Part shown: positions 1 to 6,443 of the stretch, piece by piece
Layout: every line of letters begins with the position of its first letter
How positions within the stretch are numbered: the first letter of the stretch is position 1
Assembly: GCA_947070915.1 (NCBI GenBank)
Contig: CAMTDY010000083.1
Span: 1 to 12,130, forward strand
Source: an uncultured Roseburia sp.
GTDB taxonomy: Bacteria; Bacillota; Clostridia; Lachnospirales; Lachnospiraceae
DNA: 12,130 bases
Direction of reading: 5' to 3'
Notes under the pieces: model-generated
Told to the model about the DNA's origin: nothing
The model's input: the letters and a program-made list of their open reading frames with translations, nothing else
Databases searched by the model: none
Translations under genes and position numbers: made by a program

Positions 1-339
1 TGTGTGGACAGGGAATTTATACCATGGAACAGCCGCCTGAAAGTGACAGATCACAAGTACGTAAATTATGACAAAGTAGAAGCCAGGTACAGCGAAAAAG
101 AAGCGGGTGAGCGGCTGAAGGCGCGGTTTCAATCCAGGCTGGAAGAATACAGGGAAGCGGGCTGCCGTATTGTAGACCAGTCGCTGGATATAAAAAAGGA
201 ATTGGCAGCGTATAAAGCCCATGGAAGCATCCAGTTATCCATATCCAAAATGGATAAAAAAAATGTGTCGGAAGAGGAACTGGTGCTGCCGGGCGAAGGA
301 AAGGAAGATGAGGATGGCGCAGGAACAGATAATTCTTGA
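1..339 (+). CDS. yqfD: Sporulation protein YqfD, C-terminal fragment (5' end outside window)
   Basis: The reading frame is open to the left edge and ends at TGA 337-339, so only the last ~112 residues are present. The GTG at position 4 is an internal Val, not a start. The visible part has the features expected of the YqfD C-terminus: a short beta-like stretch (REFIPWNSRLKVTDHKYVNYDKV is split here as REFIPW and KVTDHKYVNY), a charged helix (about residues 30-55) with 'EAGCRIVDQSL', then a strand 'GSIQLSISK' and an acidic tail. YqfD family proteins are membrane-associated and sporulation-linked; the exact biochemical role is not established. The assignment rests mainly on the C-terminal pattern together with phoH and ybeY directly downstream, the order known from Firmicutes. 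The last 26 bases overlap the start of phoH, suggesting translational coupling. Identification from a fragment is fairly but not fully secure. Confidence 0.75.
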   Translation, partial: CVDREFIPWNSRLKVTDHKYVNYDKVEARYSEKEAGERLKARFQSRLEEYREAGCRIVDQSLDIKKELAAYKAHGSIQLSISKMDKKNVSEEELVLPGEGKEDEDGAGTDNS

Positions 340-1309
340 CATTCCAGCCAGCCATGAAAATAACATATTTGGCGGACTTGATATTCATTTGAAGAAGATC
401 GAGCGTGCCCTGGATATCGAGGTGATACTCCGGGATGGTTCGGTCCGGATATCAGGAGAGAAAGAGAATCTTAAGGAAGCCAGACGGGTTTTTGAAGAGC
501 TTTTAAAACTTTCGGAGAGGGGCAATACGATCACAGAACAGAATGTGGACTATATCCTTTCTCTGGCAAAAGAAAAATCCCCGGTCTCCATGGCGGAGAT
601 CGACAAGGACCTGATCGCCTTTACGATCCAGGGAAAGCCGGTAAAGCCGAAGACTCTGGGGCAGAAAAAATACGTGGATGCCATCCGGGAAAAAATGATG
701 GTGTTCGGTGTGGGACCGGCGGGAACCGGAAAAACCTATCTTGCCATGGCGATGGCGATCCAGGCATTTAAGCAGGATGAGGTGGGAAAGATCATCCTGA
801 CCCGGCCGGCCATCGAGGCGGGGGAGAATCTTGGATTTCTTCCAGGAGACCTGCAGAGCAAGATCGATCCTTATCTGAGACCCCTCTATGACGCATTATA
901 CCAGATCATGGGGGCGGACAGCTTTATCAAAAATTCAGAAAAAGGGCTGATTGAGGTGGCACCCCTGGCATATATGAGAGGACGTACCCTTGACAATGCC
1001 TTTATTATCCTGGATGAGGCCCAGAATACCACACCGGCGCAGATGAAGATGTTCCTGACCCGAATTGGTTTTGGCTCCAAGGTCGTCATCACCGGCGACC
1101 TGTCCCAGAAAGACCTGCCTTTTGCGGCGGTATCCGGTCTGGAGCAGGCGTTGAAGGTGTTAAAAGACGTAGAGGAGATCGGCGTGTCTTTTCTGACCAA
1201 CAAGGATGTGGTGCGCCACCCGCTGGTGCAGAAAATTGTACATGCCTACGAAAAGTTTGAGGCGAGGGAGCAGTACCGGGAGAGCCGGAAGAATAAGAGG
1301 AAACGGTGA
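314..1309 (+). CDS. phoH: PhoH family ATPase
   Basis: Cytosolic P-loop NTPase of the PhoH family, about 331 residues, the usual length. In order: an N-terminal KH-like segment (about 1-85, with 'LRDGSVRISGEKENL'), then the PhoH ATPase core with Walker A GPAGTGKT at residues 134-141, the family block 'LTRPAIEAGENLGFLPGDL', and Walker B 'FIILDEAQN' with D234-E235. The C-terminus is strongly basic (ends RKNKRKR), which fits nucleic-acid contact. PhoH proteins are linked genetically to RNA metabolism and are usually found next to ybeY; an exact substrate is not established. Start: ATG 314 and ATG 308 are both preceded by AAGGA at 7-8 bases; 314 gives 'MAQEQIILDIP'. Further upstream in-frame starts would overlap yqfD more and give an atypical Cys/Lys-rich leader. 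In Bacillus a yqfF (HD-domain) gene lies between phoH and ybeY; here it is absent. Function family is secure. Confidence 0.95.
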   Translation: MAQEQIILDIPASHENNIFGGLDIHLKKIERALDIEVILRDGSVRISGEKENLKEARRVFEELLKLSERGNTITEQNVDYILSLAKEKSPVSMAEIDKDLIAFTIQGKPVKPKTLGQKKYVDAIREKMMVFGVGPAGTGKTYLAMAMAIQAFKQDEVGKIILTRPAIEAGENLGFLPGDLQSKIDPYLRPLYDALYQIMGADSFIKNSEKGLIEVAPLAYMRGRTLDNAFIILDEAQNTTPAQMKMFLTRIGFGSKVVITGDLSQKDLPFAAVSGLEQALKVLKDVEEIGVSFLTNKDVVRHPLVQKIVHAYEKFEAREQYRESRKNKRKR

Positions 1310-1338
1310 CAACCTGAGTTTGGGAATGGAAGGGTAGT

Positions 1339-1836
1339 ATGACGGTATATTTTGAAGATGAGGCGGGGATTTCCTTTGGATTTAACCCGGAAGAAAAGGC
1401 GGAAGAGGTGATCTCCTCGGTCAGGGACCATGTGGAATGCCCCTATGATATCGAGGTAAGTGTGACGCTGGTGGACAAAGATACGATCCGCCAGGTAAAT
1501 TCGCAGTTCCGGCAGATTGAAAAGGTTACCGACGTCCTTAGTTTTCCGATGATGGAATATGACAGCCCCGGGGATTTCAGCGGACAAGCATTTTTAAACA
1601 GCCTGTCCCTGCCGCCGGATACGGAAGAGATGATGCTGGGAGATATACTTCTTTGCTCCGAGGTTGTCAAAGCGCAGGCAGAGGAATATGGGCATTCGGA
1701 ACTCCGGGAGTTCTGCTTTCTCATCGTCCACAGCATGCTTCATCTCTTTGGTTACGACCACATAGAGGAAGAGGACCGCAGGGAGATGGAAGAAGAGCAG
1801 CAGAAGATCATGGATAGGTTAGGGATAAACCGATAA
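1339..1836 (+). CDS. ybeY: Endoribonuclease/rRNA maturation factor YbeY
   Basis: Metal-dependent single-strand endoribonuclease family acting in 16S rRNA 3'-end maturation and 70S ribosome quality control. 165 residues, standard length. The zinc motif H-x3-H-x5-H is intact: H131, H135 and H141 in 'HSMLHLFGYDH'. The central signature 'LNSQFR..EKVTDVLSFPM'-like block is present as 'VNSQFRQIEKVTDVLSFPM', followed by 'LGDILLC'. There is a GGAAGGG ribosome binding site ending 4 bases before ATG 1339. It sits 29 bases after phoH, and the two are almost certainly cotranscribed. An insertion between the DVLSFPM and LGDI blocks ('FSGQAFLNSLSLPPDTEEM') is somewhat long but seen in family members with acidic loops. 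The C-terminal helix is very acidic (EEEDRREMEEEQQ). Confidence 0.96.
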   Translation: MTVYFEDEAGISFGFNPEEKAEEVISSVRDHVECPYDIEVSVTLVDKDTIRQVNSQFRQIEKVTDVLSFPMMEYDSPGDFSGQAFLNSLSLPPDTEEMMLGDILLCSEVVKAQAEEYGHSELREFCFLIVHSMLHLFGYDHIEEEDRREMEEEQQKIMDRLGINR

Positions 1837-1853
1837 AAAGAGAGGTATGGATA

Positions 1854-2984
1854 ATGAATCAATCGAAAAAGAAAGTGATCGCGATCATTTCCGGGGCAAG
1901 TGTTGTTGTTCTGGTCGCAGTCTGCCTGATCTGTTTTTTAGTTCTGGGAGACAAAGGGGAAAAAAATGCACAGGTGAGCCAGACACCGGCTCCAGTGGAG
2001 ACGCCGGAACCGACACCGACACCGGAACCCACGCCGGATCCCCACGCCGGAAAGGTAAAGAGTGTACTGACAGGAAAGTACATATCGAAAAAGGTGGCAA
2101 AACAGAGGCCCTTTGCTGTGATCATTAACAATATTGAGTATGCCAACCAGCACCAGCAGGGCACGTCCCAGATCGATGTACTCTACGAAGCGCTGGCGGA
2201 GGGTGGGATCACCCGTATGCTCGGTGTCTATCAGGGGACGGACAAGATCAAGAGACTGGGTTCGGTCCGCAGCGCCAGACATTATTTTGTCAGTTTTGCC
2301 AGCGAATGGGATGCGATCTTCTGTCACTTTGGACAGACTTCCTATGCCATCTCGAAGATCGAGGAGCTGGGTGTAAATAACCTCAGCGGCCTGTCTGCCA
2401 TCGGGGGAGTCGTATATAAGCGTGATTACTCCTTCAAAGCCCCCCACAATGTATATACTTCCGGGGAAAAAATGCTCAAAGGCGCGAAACAGCTCAAGTA
2501 CCGGACAAAATTTAAGGAAGAAAAGATGGCGAAGCATTTTGAGTTTTATGAGGAAGATACCGAGCTGGATGCCGGCAACGGGACAACTTATATCAATCTT
2601 CCATTTTCCGCCTATTCTACCTGTTACCTCAAATACGATAAAAAGACGAAAGAATACAAAAAGTTTGAGTACAGGAAAAAACATCTGGATCATAAAAACA
2701 ATAAACAGCTTTCTTTTAAAAATGTGATTATCCAGCTGGTAAAGGAGAAGAACATCGACCGCAATGGATACCAGCATCTGTTCCTGCATAAGCGGAAAGG
2801 TGAGGGATATTACATCACCAATGGAAAGCGTATGAAGATCAAATGGAGAAAGAACGAAGAAAAGGGAACAATGTGTTATTACGATATGGACGGAAATGTG
2901 CTGACGATCAATCCGGGCAAGACCTATATCGCGGCATATCCTACCAGCAGAAAGAAACTGATTTCCTTTAAGAATAAAGAGTAG
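1854..2984 (+). CDS. Membrane-anchored DUF3048 (YerB-like) protein
   Basis: 376 residues. Residues 8-32 form a single hydrophobic anchor after a basic KKK, followed by a Thr/Pro/Glu spacer (about 43-64) and then an extracytoplasmic domain. The domain matches DUF3048 by its hallmark block 'RPFAVIINNIEYANQHQQG', 'IDVLYEALAEGGITRMLGVYQ' and 'LGSVRSARHYFV' (about residues 85-146); the C-terminal ~110 residues match the second DUF3048 subdomain. Bacillus YerB is a lipoprotein, but here no lipobox is visible (LVAVC has Val before Cys), so a transmembrane anchor is inferred. The biochemical role of DUF3048 is unknown; its export and neighbouring flippase suggest the envelope. RBS AGAGG ends 8 bases before ATG 1854. 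It lies 17 bases after ybeY and 15 bases before the flippase gene, so it shares their transcript. Family assignment is good; function is open. Confidence 0.88.
   Translation: MNQSKKKVIAIISGASVVVLVAVCLICFLVLGDKGEKNAQVSQTPAPVETPEPTPTPEPTPDPHAGKVKSVLTGKYISKKVAKQRPFAVIINNIEYANQHQQGTSQIDVLYEALAEGGITRMLGVYQGTDKIKRLGSVRSARHYFVSFASEWDAIFCHFGQTSYAISKIEELGVNNLSGLSAIGGVVYKRDYSFKAPHNVYTSGEKMLKGAKQLKYRTKFKEEKMAKHFEFYEEDTELDAGNGTTYINLPFSAYSTCYLKYDKKTKEYKKFEYRKKHLDHKNNKQLSFKNVIIQLVKEKNIDRNGYQHLFLHKRKGEGYYITNGKRMKIKWRKNEEKGTMCYYDMDGNVLTINPGKTYIAAYPTSRKKLISFKNKE
1980..2045 (+). repeat. Low-complexity Thr-Pro/Glu-Pro linker coding repeat
   Basis: Inside the DUF3048 gene, short ACGCCGGAACC / ACACCGACACC-type units repeat and encode a TPEP/TPTP spacer between the membrane anchor and the folded domain. 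The near-periodic GC-rich bases could change copy number by slippage in multiples of three without breaking the frame. Confidence 0.65.
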
Positions 2985-2999
2985 CAGAAAGGTGCCTGT

Positions 3000-4673
3000 A
3001 TGAGTACAAACAATCAGGATAACAAGAAAAGTGCAGATTTCCTTAAACATGGCAGTATACTGGCGATGGCTTCTCTTATCGTGCGCTTTATCGGCATGGC
3101 ATACCGGATCCCTATGTCCAATATACTGGGGGAAGAGGGTAATGGAATTTATGCGGTGGCGTTTGATATCTACGATATTCTTCTGATCGTGTCATCCTAC
3201 AGCCTGCCGCTGGCTCTTTCCAAAATCATATCTGCCCAGAACATAAAGCGGGAATACAAAAATATCGGAAAGACCTTTCGCCTGGCGCTGTTGTTTGCCG
3301 TTGTGTCCGGCGGGGTATTTGGAATCCTGCTCTTTGTCTTTGCCGGATGGATCGAGAAAAATATATATCCTGATTATGCCGGGGTGCACATCCCCCTGCG
3401 GGTGCTGGCCCCCACGATATTTATCGTGGCGCTTCTCGGTGTGTTCCGCGGTTTTTTCCAGGGAAAAAAGACCATGGTGCCCACGGCGGTTTCCCAGGTT
3501 CTGGAACAGGTGGTAAATGCCATCGTCAGTGTATCGGCGGCCTATCTGTTCATCCAGTGGAATATAGACAGTCTCGACAAGAGTGCCTGGGGAGCGGCAG
3601 GAGGCACGCTGGGAACCTGCCTGGGTGCCTTTTCGGCGCTTCTTCTGGTTGTGTTTGTCTACTATATCTACCGTCCGGTGCAAAAAAAGCTGGAACGGCG
3701 GGACCGGGGACGACGGCTGTATTCCGCTTCCCATATTTACCGCATCCTGTTCATGACGATCCTGCCCATCATTCTGAGCCAGACGGTGTATCAGATCAGC
3801 GGCCTCGTAGATTATTACCTGTTTGGAGACATTATGGGGGGAAGAGGGATGGATCCGGTGACCATCAAATCCCTGGTGGGTGTGTACAGCTCGAAGTACC
3901 GGGTTCTGACCAGTGTACCTATCGCCATATCCACCTCCATCGCATCCTCCATGATCCCCAGTGCGGTGGCGGCATTTACCCAAAAGGATACGGCACAGCT
4001 CAGATATAATATCCTTTCAGGTATCAAATTTAATATGATCATCGCCTTTCCCTGCGCCATGGGTTACACGGTTCTCGGACAGTCCATAGTAAGGCTTCTG
4101 TTTCCTTCCTCCAATTATGTTCTGGGAGGACACCTTATGCTTGCCGGTTCTGCGGCGGTAGTTTTTTATGCCATATCCAATGTGACAGGCAGTGCACTCC
4201 AGAGCATTGACAGAATGCACACACCTGTCATCCATTCGGCGGTCTCCCTTGGGATTCATGTGATCCTTGTGGTGTGTCTATTGAAATTTACGGGACTGGG
4301 TATCTATGTGCTTATCATCGGTAATGTAACCTTCCCGATTGTAGTCAGCATACTGAATTTGCTGGCCTTACGGCGCTATATTCCATCCCTGCGGCTGAAA
4401 CCATTGAAGACATTTTTCGTGCCGCTGTCCGCTTCCCTGTGGATGTCGATCGCTGTTGTTCTGGTCTATACCCTGTCGGATAAACTGTTTTCTTCCTTCC
4501 TGGGAGGGTATATGGCAAATGCTGTATCTGTGATCCTGGCTCTCCTCACCGCGGTCATCGTCTACTTTGTGGTATTCCTCAAACTGCGGGGAATGACAAA
4601 GGAAGAGATGTTTGATTTCCCAATGGGGCGGAGACTTTATCGCATGGCTGTGAAATTAAAGCTTATGAAATAA
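3000..4673 (+). CDS. MOP-superfamily flippase (MurJ/YtgP-SpoVB-like polysaccharide biosynthesis protein)
   Basis: 557 residues, integral membrane. I count 14 hydrophobic segments spread over the whole length, the topology of MOP-superfamily lipid-linked oligosaccharide/lipid II flippases. The N-terminal block 'LIVRFIGMAYRIPMSNILGEEGNGIY' and 'SYSLPLALSKIISA' is typical of the YtgP/SpoVB branch of Firmicutes; 'GVFRGFFQGKKTMVPTAVSQVLEQ' is the conserved loop after helix 4. Expected role: moving undecaprenyl-linked precursors across the membrane for peptidoglycan or spore cortex; which substrate cannot be read from sequence. AAAGG ends 7 bases before ATG 3000. It is last in the yqfD-phoH-ybeY-DUF3048 run, and its final 18 bases overlap the end of a convergent D,D-carboxypeptidase gene, another wall enzyme. 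Family is secure, the orthology (MurJ versus SpoVB) is not. Confidence 0.9.
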   Translation: MSTNNQDNKKSADFLKHGSILAMASLIVRFIGMAYRIPMSNILGEEGNGIYAVAFDIYDILLIVSSYSLPLALSKIISAQNIKREYKNIGKTFRLALLFAVVSGGVFGILLFVFAGWIEKNIYPDYAGVHIPLRVLAPTIFIVALLGVFRGFFQGKKTMVPTAVSQVLEQVVNAIVSVSAAYLFIQWNIDSLDKSAWGAAGGTLGTCLGAFSALLLVVFVYYIYRPVQKKLERRDRGRRLYSASHIYRILFMTILPIILSQTVYQISGLVDYYLFGDIMGGRGMDPVTIKSLVGVYSSKYRVLTSVPIAISTSIASSMIPSAVAAFTQKDTAQLRYNILSGIKFNMIIAFPCAMGYTVLGQSIVRLLFPSSNYVLGGHLMLAGSAAVVFYAISNVTGSALQSIDRMHTPVIHSAVSLGIHVILVVCLLKFTGLGIYVLIIGNVTFPIVVSILNLLALRRYIPSLRLKPLKTFFVPLSASLWMSIAVVLVYTLSDKLFSSFLGGYMANAVSVILALLTAVIVYFVVFLKLRGMTKEEMFDFPMGRRLYRMAVKLKLMK

Positions 4674-5867
4674 CTTTTTCACTGCCTCTAACAGATAATC
4701 CGTCAGTCCAGCTTCCTCAACGGTTTCGCCGGCGGTGAGCTGGACGCTTCCGATGAGTTTTCCGTTATAAAAATATTCGGCTTTTCCTACCGGGGCGCCC
4801 TTTTGCAGGGGCGCCTTTATGGATTCCTCATAGGTGATCGTTCTCTTTACCTGGTCCATATCGGCGTCCTGGGTAAAGATGTGGGAAAATATGGAGGTTG
4901 GTTCCACCGCCGCCGTGTTCTTTCTTCCTCCCTGTACCGGAACTTCTTTCAAGAGCTTAGTGAGTTCGGAATCTTTGTAAACGCTGCAGTTGGCAAAGCC
5001 ATAATCTAAGAGGGACTGGGCCTCTGAAAACCGTTTTTTGTGATCCGGGGCTGCCATAACCACCGCGATCAGATCCATGTCGTTTCGTCTTGCTGTAGCG
5101 CTGAGGCAGTATTTAGCTTTGGAAGTGGAACCTGTCTTAAGTCCGGTGATGCCGTCGTAAAAACGGACTAACTTATTGGTGTTGGTCAAGCCAAATTCCG
5201 TCTCCCCTTTTTTAGTCTTATGGGTGATGGAATCCATCCACACCGTGGAATATTTGCTGATCTGGGGATGTTTTGTGATCAGCTCCCGTGACATCAGCGC
5301 CACGTCATAGGCGCTGGAATAGTGTCCGGATTCGATGTTATCATCCAGACCGGTACAGTTTTTAAACTGGGTATGTTTCATTCCGAGAGCTTTCGCTTTC
5401 TCATTCATCTTTTTCACAAAGGCTTCTTCTGATCCGGCGATCTTTTCCGCCATCGCTACAGCGGCGTCATTGGCGCTGGCGATGGTGATGCATTTGATCA
5501 TGTCGTTTACGGTCTGGGTCTCGTTCGGCTCTAAGTATACCTGGGAGCCCCCCATGCTGGCGGCGTATTCGCTCACTGTCACAGAGTCTTCCAGGGAGAG
5601 TTTTTTACTGTCAATGGCCTCAAAGATCAGGTTCAGTGTCATGATTTTTGTGATACTTGCCGGTACAAGTTCTTTGTCTTTGTCCTTCTCAAAGATGATC
5701 TCCCCGGAGGAGCCCTCCAGAAGTACAGCCGCTGTGGCAGACACATCCACTGCGCCGCCGGACACTGCTTTTTCCTCAGCCTGTACAACCTGTCTGTCCA
5801 GAGATGAAAAGCTGAATATGTATATAAATGTAAGGAGAGTAAAAAGCAGATAAACTATTTTTTTCAT
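4656..5867 (-). CDS. PBP5-type D-alanyl-D-alanine carboxypeptidase
   Basis: Serine D,D-carboxypeptidase (peptidase S11) that trims the terminal D-Ala of muropeptides outside the membrane. 403 residues. Residues 1-30 form a signal peptide (MKK start, long hydrophobic core, likely cut after VVQA). The three active-site motifs are intact: S71-I-T-K74, S131-A-N133 and K244-T-G246. The C-terminal ~110 residues fit the PBP5 C-terminal beta domain and end in a short amphipathic helix (DYLLEAVKKLFHKL), the usual membrane attachment. Start: ATG 5867 is placed 6 bases after GGAGA; the ATG six bases earlier would directly abut that site, so 5867 is preferred. A longer in-frame opening upstream is out-of-frame overlap with the BIG2 gene and is not used. 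It lies 68 bases after the BIG2 gene, same strand. It overlaps the flippase gene tail-to-tail. Orthology to DacA or DacF is not resolved. Confidence 0.94.
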   Translation of the reverse strand: MKKIVYLLFTLLTFIYIFSFSSLDRQVVQAEEKAVSGGAVDVSATAAVLLEGSSGEIIFEKDKDKELVPASITKIMTLNLIFEAIDSKKLSLEDSVTVSEYAASMGGSQVYLEPNETQTVNDMIKCITIASANDAAVAMAEKIAGSEEAFVKKMNEKAKALGMKHTQFKNCTGLDDNIESGHYSSAYDVALMSRELITKHPQISKYSTVWMDSITHKTKKGETEFGLTNTNKLVRFYDGITGLKTGSTSKAKYCLSATARRNDMDLIAVVMAAPDHKKRFSEAQSLLDYGFANCSVYKDSELTKLLKEVPVQGGRKNTAAVEPTSIFSHIFTQDADMDQVKRTITYEESIKAPLQKGAPVGKAEYFYNGKLIGSVQLTAGETVEEAGLTDYLLEAVKKLFHKL

Positions 5868-5935
5868 ATACATTCTCCACGATGATTGATATATGGAAAT
5901 ATATGCGGCAGGAGCAGAAAACATGCGGGGAGCGG

Positions 5936-6265
5936 TCAATCTTTCACGGTTATTTTGCAGTGGTACGTGTTCGCCCCCTGTTTGACGGAAATAATGGCAG
6001 TTCCTGGATTCAGGGCATGTACGGTGCCGAAAGGGCTTACGGTGGCGATGCGGAAATCCGAGGTGGAATAGCTGGCCATTTTTTTTATCCCCGACAGTTT
6101 GACCGAGATCTTTTCTCCGGGTTTCATGGTGGCGGCATGGATATTCAGGTTCCGGTGGGAGAGCAGATCCAGCTCTTCCTGGTAGCCGAAGCGGGTGTGG
6201 GGATAGAGAAAACGGCACAGCAGGAGAAACAGGACCAGTATGGGGAAGAGAAGATGTTTTTTCAT
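5936..6265 (-). CDS. Small membrane-anchored protein with one BIG2 (Ig-like) domain
   Basis: 109 residues. N-terminal basic MKKH, then a hydrophobic segment (about 6-21) that can serve as signal anchor; no lipobox is evident (LLLC). Residues about 40-107 fit one bacterial Ig-like group 2 fold: 'MKPGEKISVKLSG', then 'STSDFRIATVSPFGTVHALNPGTAIISVK' with the usual V-x-P/x-x-G-x-V-x-A...G-x-A spacing, ending 'HCKITV'. BIG2 domains are found in surface adhesins and wall proteins; a lone domain on a small anchor is unusual. AAAGGA lies about 9 bases before ATG 6265. It is followed after 68 bases by the D,D-carboxypeptidase gene on the same strand, so a role at the cell wall is inferred. I do not recognise a named gene. 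Fold assignment is moderately sure, function unknown. Confidence 0.75.
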   Translation of the reverse strand: MKKHLLFPILVLFLLLCRFLYPHTRFGYQEELDLLSHRNLNIHAATMKPGEKISVKLSGIKKMASYSTSDFRIATVSPFGTVHALNPGTAIISVKQGANTYHCKITVKD

Positions 6266-6293
6266 GGCAGGATTTCCTTTTTTATTATCTTAT

Positions 6294-6358
6294 GAAGACT
6301 GTGGGAAAAAGGGTCCACTTCTTGTTTTGCTTTTTCCACTACCGGTTTCTAAGTCTTC
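6294..6358. repeat. Long imperfect inverted repeat in divergent intergenic region
   Basis: GAAGACT at 6294-6300 is matched exactly by AGTCTTC at 6352-6358. Inside it, GTGG(G)AAAAAG at 6301-6311 pairs with CTTTTTCCAC at 6330-6339, with one bulged G and an unpaired 12-base stretch on one side. Neither strand has a T-run after the stem, so it is not a standard terminator. On the (-) strand it would sit in the 5' leader just before the ribosome binding site of the BIG2 gene; as DNA it could be an operator between the divergent genes. Confidence 0.55.
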
Positions 6359-6394
6359 AGAATAACAAATGTTCAAGGCGGTTTGAATAAGAGA

Positions 6395-6422
6395 TTGATT
6401 TTCAGCGCAAATGTTGTAGAAT
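6395..6422 (+). promoter_or_regulatory. Candidate sigma-A promoter of the permease-like gene
   Basis: TTGATT (6395-6400) and TAGAAT (6417-6422) are separated by 16 bases. Transcription would begin about 6429, just before the AAAGGGGG ribosome binding site (6431-6438), so either the leader is extremely short or start lies slightly elsewhere. Assigned by eye from consensus only. Confidence 0.4.
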
Positions 6423-6443
6423 ATAGATAGAAAGGGGGCTTTT

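Noticed and set aside
221..313. Upstream in-frame ATG (221) for phoH.
   Set aside because: It would overlap yqfD by over 100 bases and give a Cys/Trp/Lys-rich leader not seen in PhoH; ATG 308/314 have proper AAGGA sites.
1938..3050. A 370-codon open frame on the (-) strand opposite the DUF3048 gene.
   Set aside because: It lies wholly antisense to a well-supported gene, has no recognisable domain, and its composition follows from the codon bias of the real gene.
3192..3983. A 263-codon (-) strand frame and (+) frame fragments inside the flippase gene.
   Set aside because: They overlap a 14-helix membrane protein gene in other frames and carry no domain.
4706..4745. Perfect 8-bp inverted repeat GTCCAGCT / AGCTGGAC with a 24-base loop.
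   Set aside because: It lies in coding sequence of the carboxypeptidase, is not followed by a T-run, and is explainable by coding content.
5868..6218. N-terminal extension of the first carboxypeptidase up to 6218.
   Set aside because: The extension is Arg/Pro/His-rich, overlaps the BIG2 gene in another frame, and the MKK start at 5867 has a signal peptide and a well-placed ribosome binding site.
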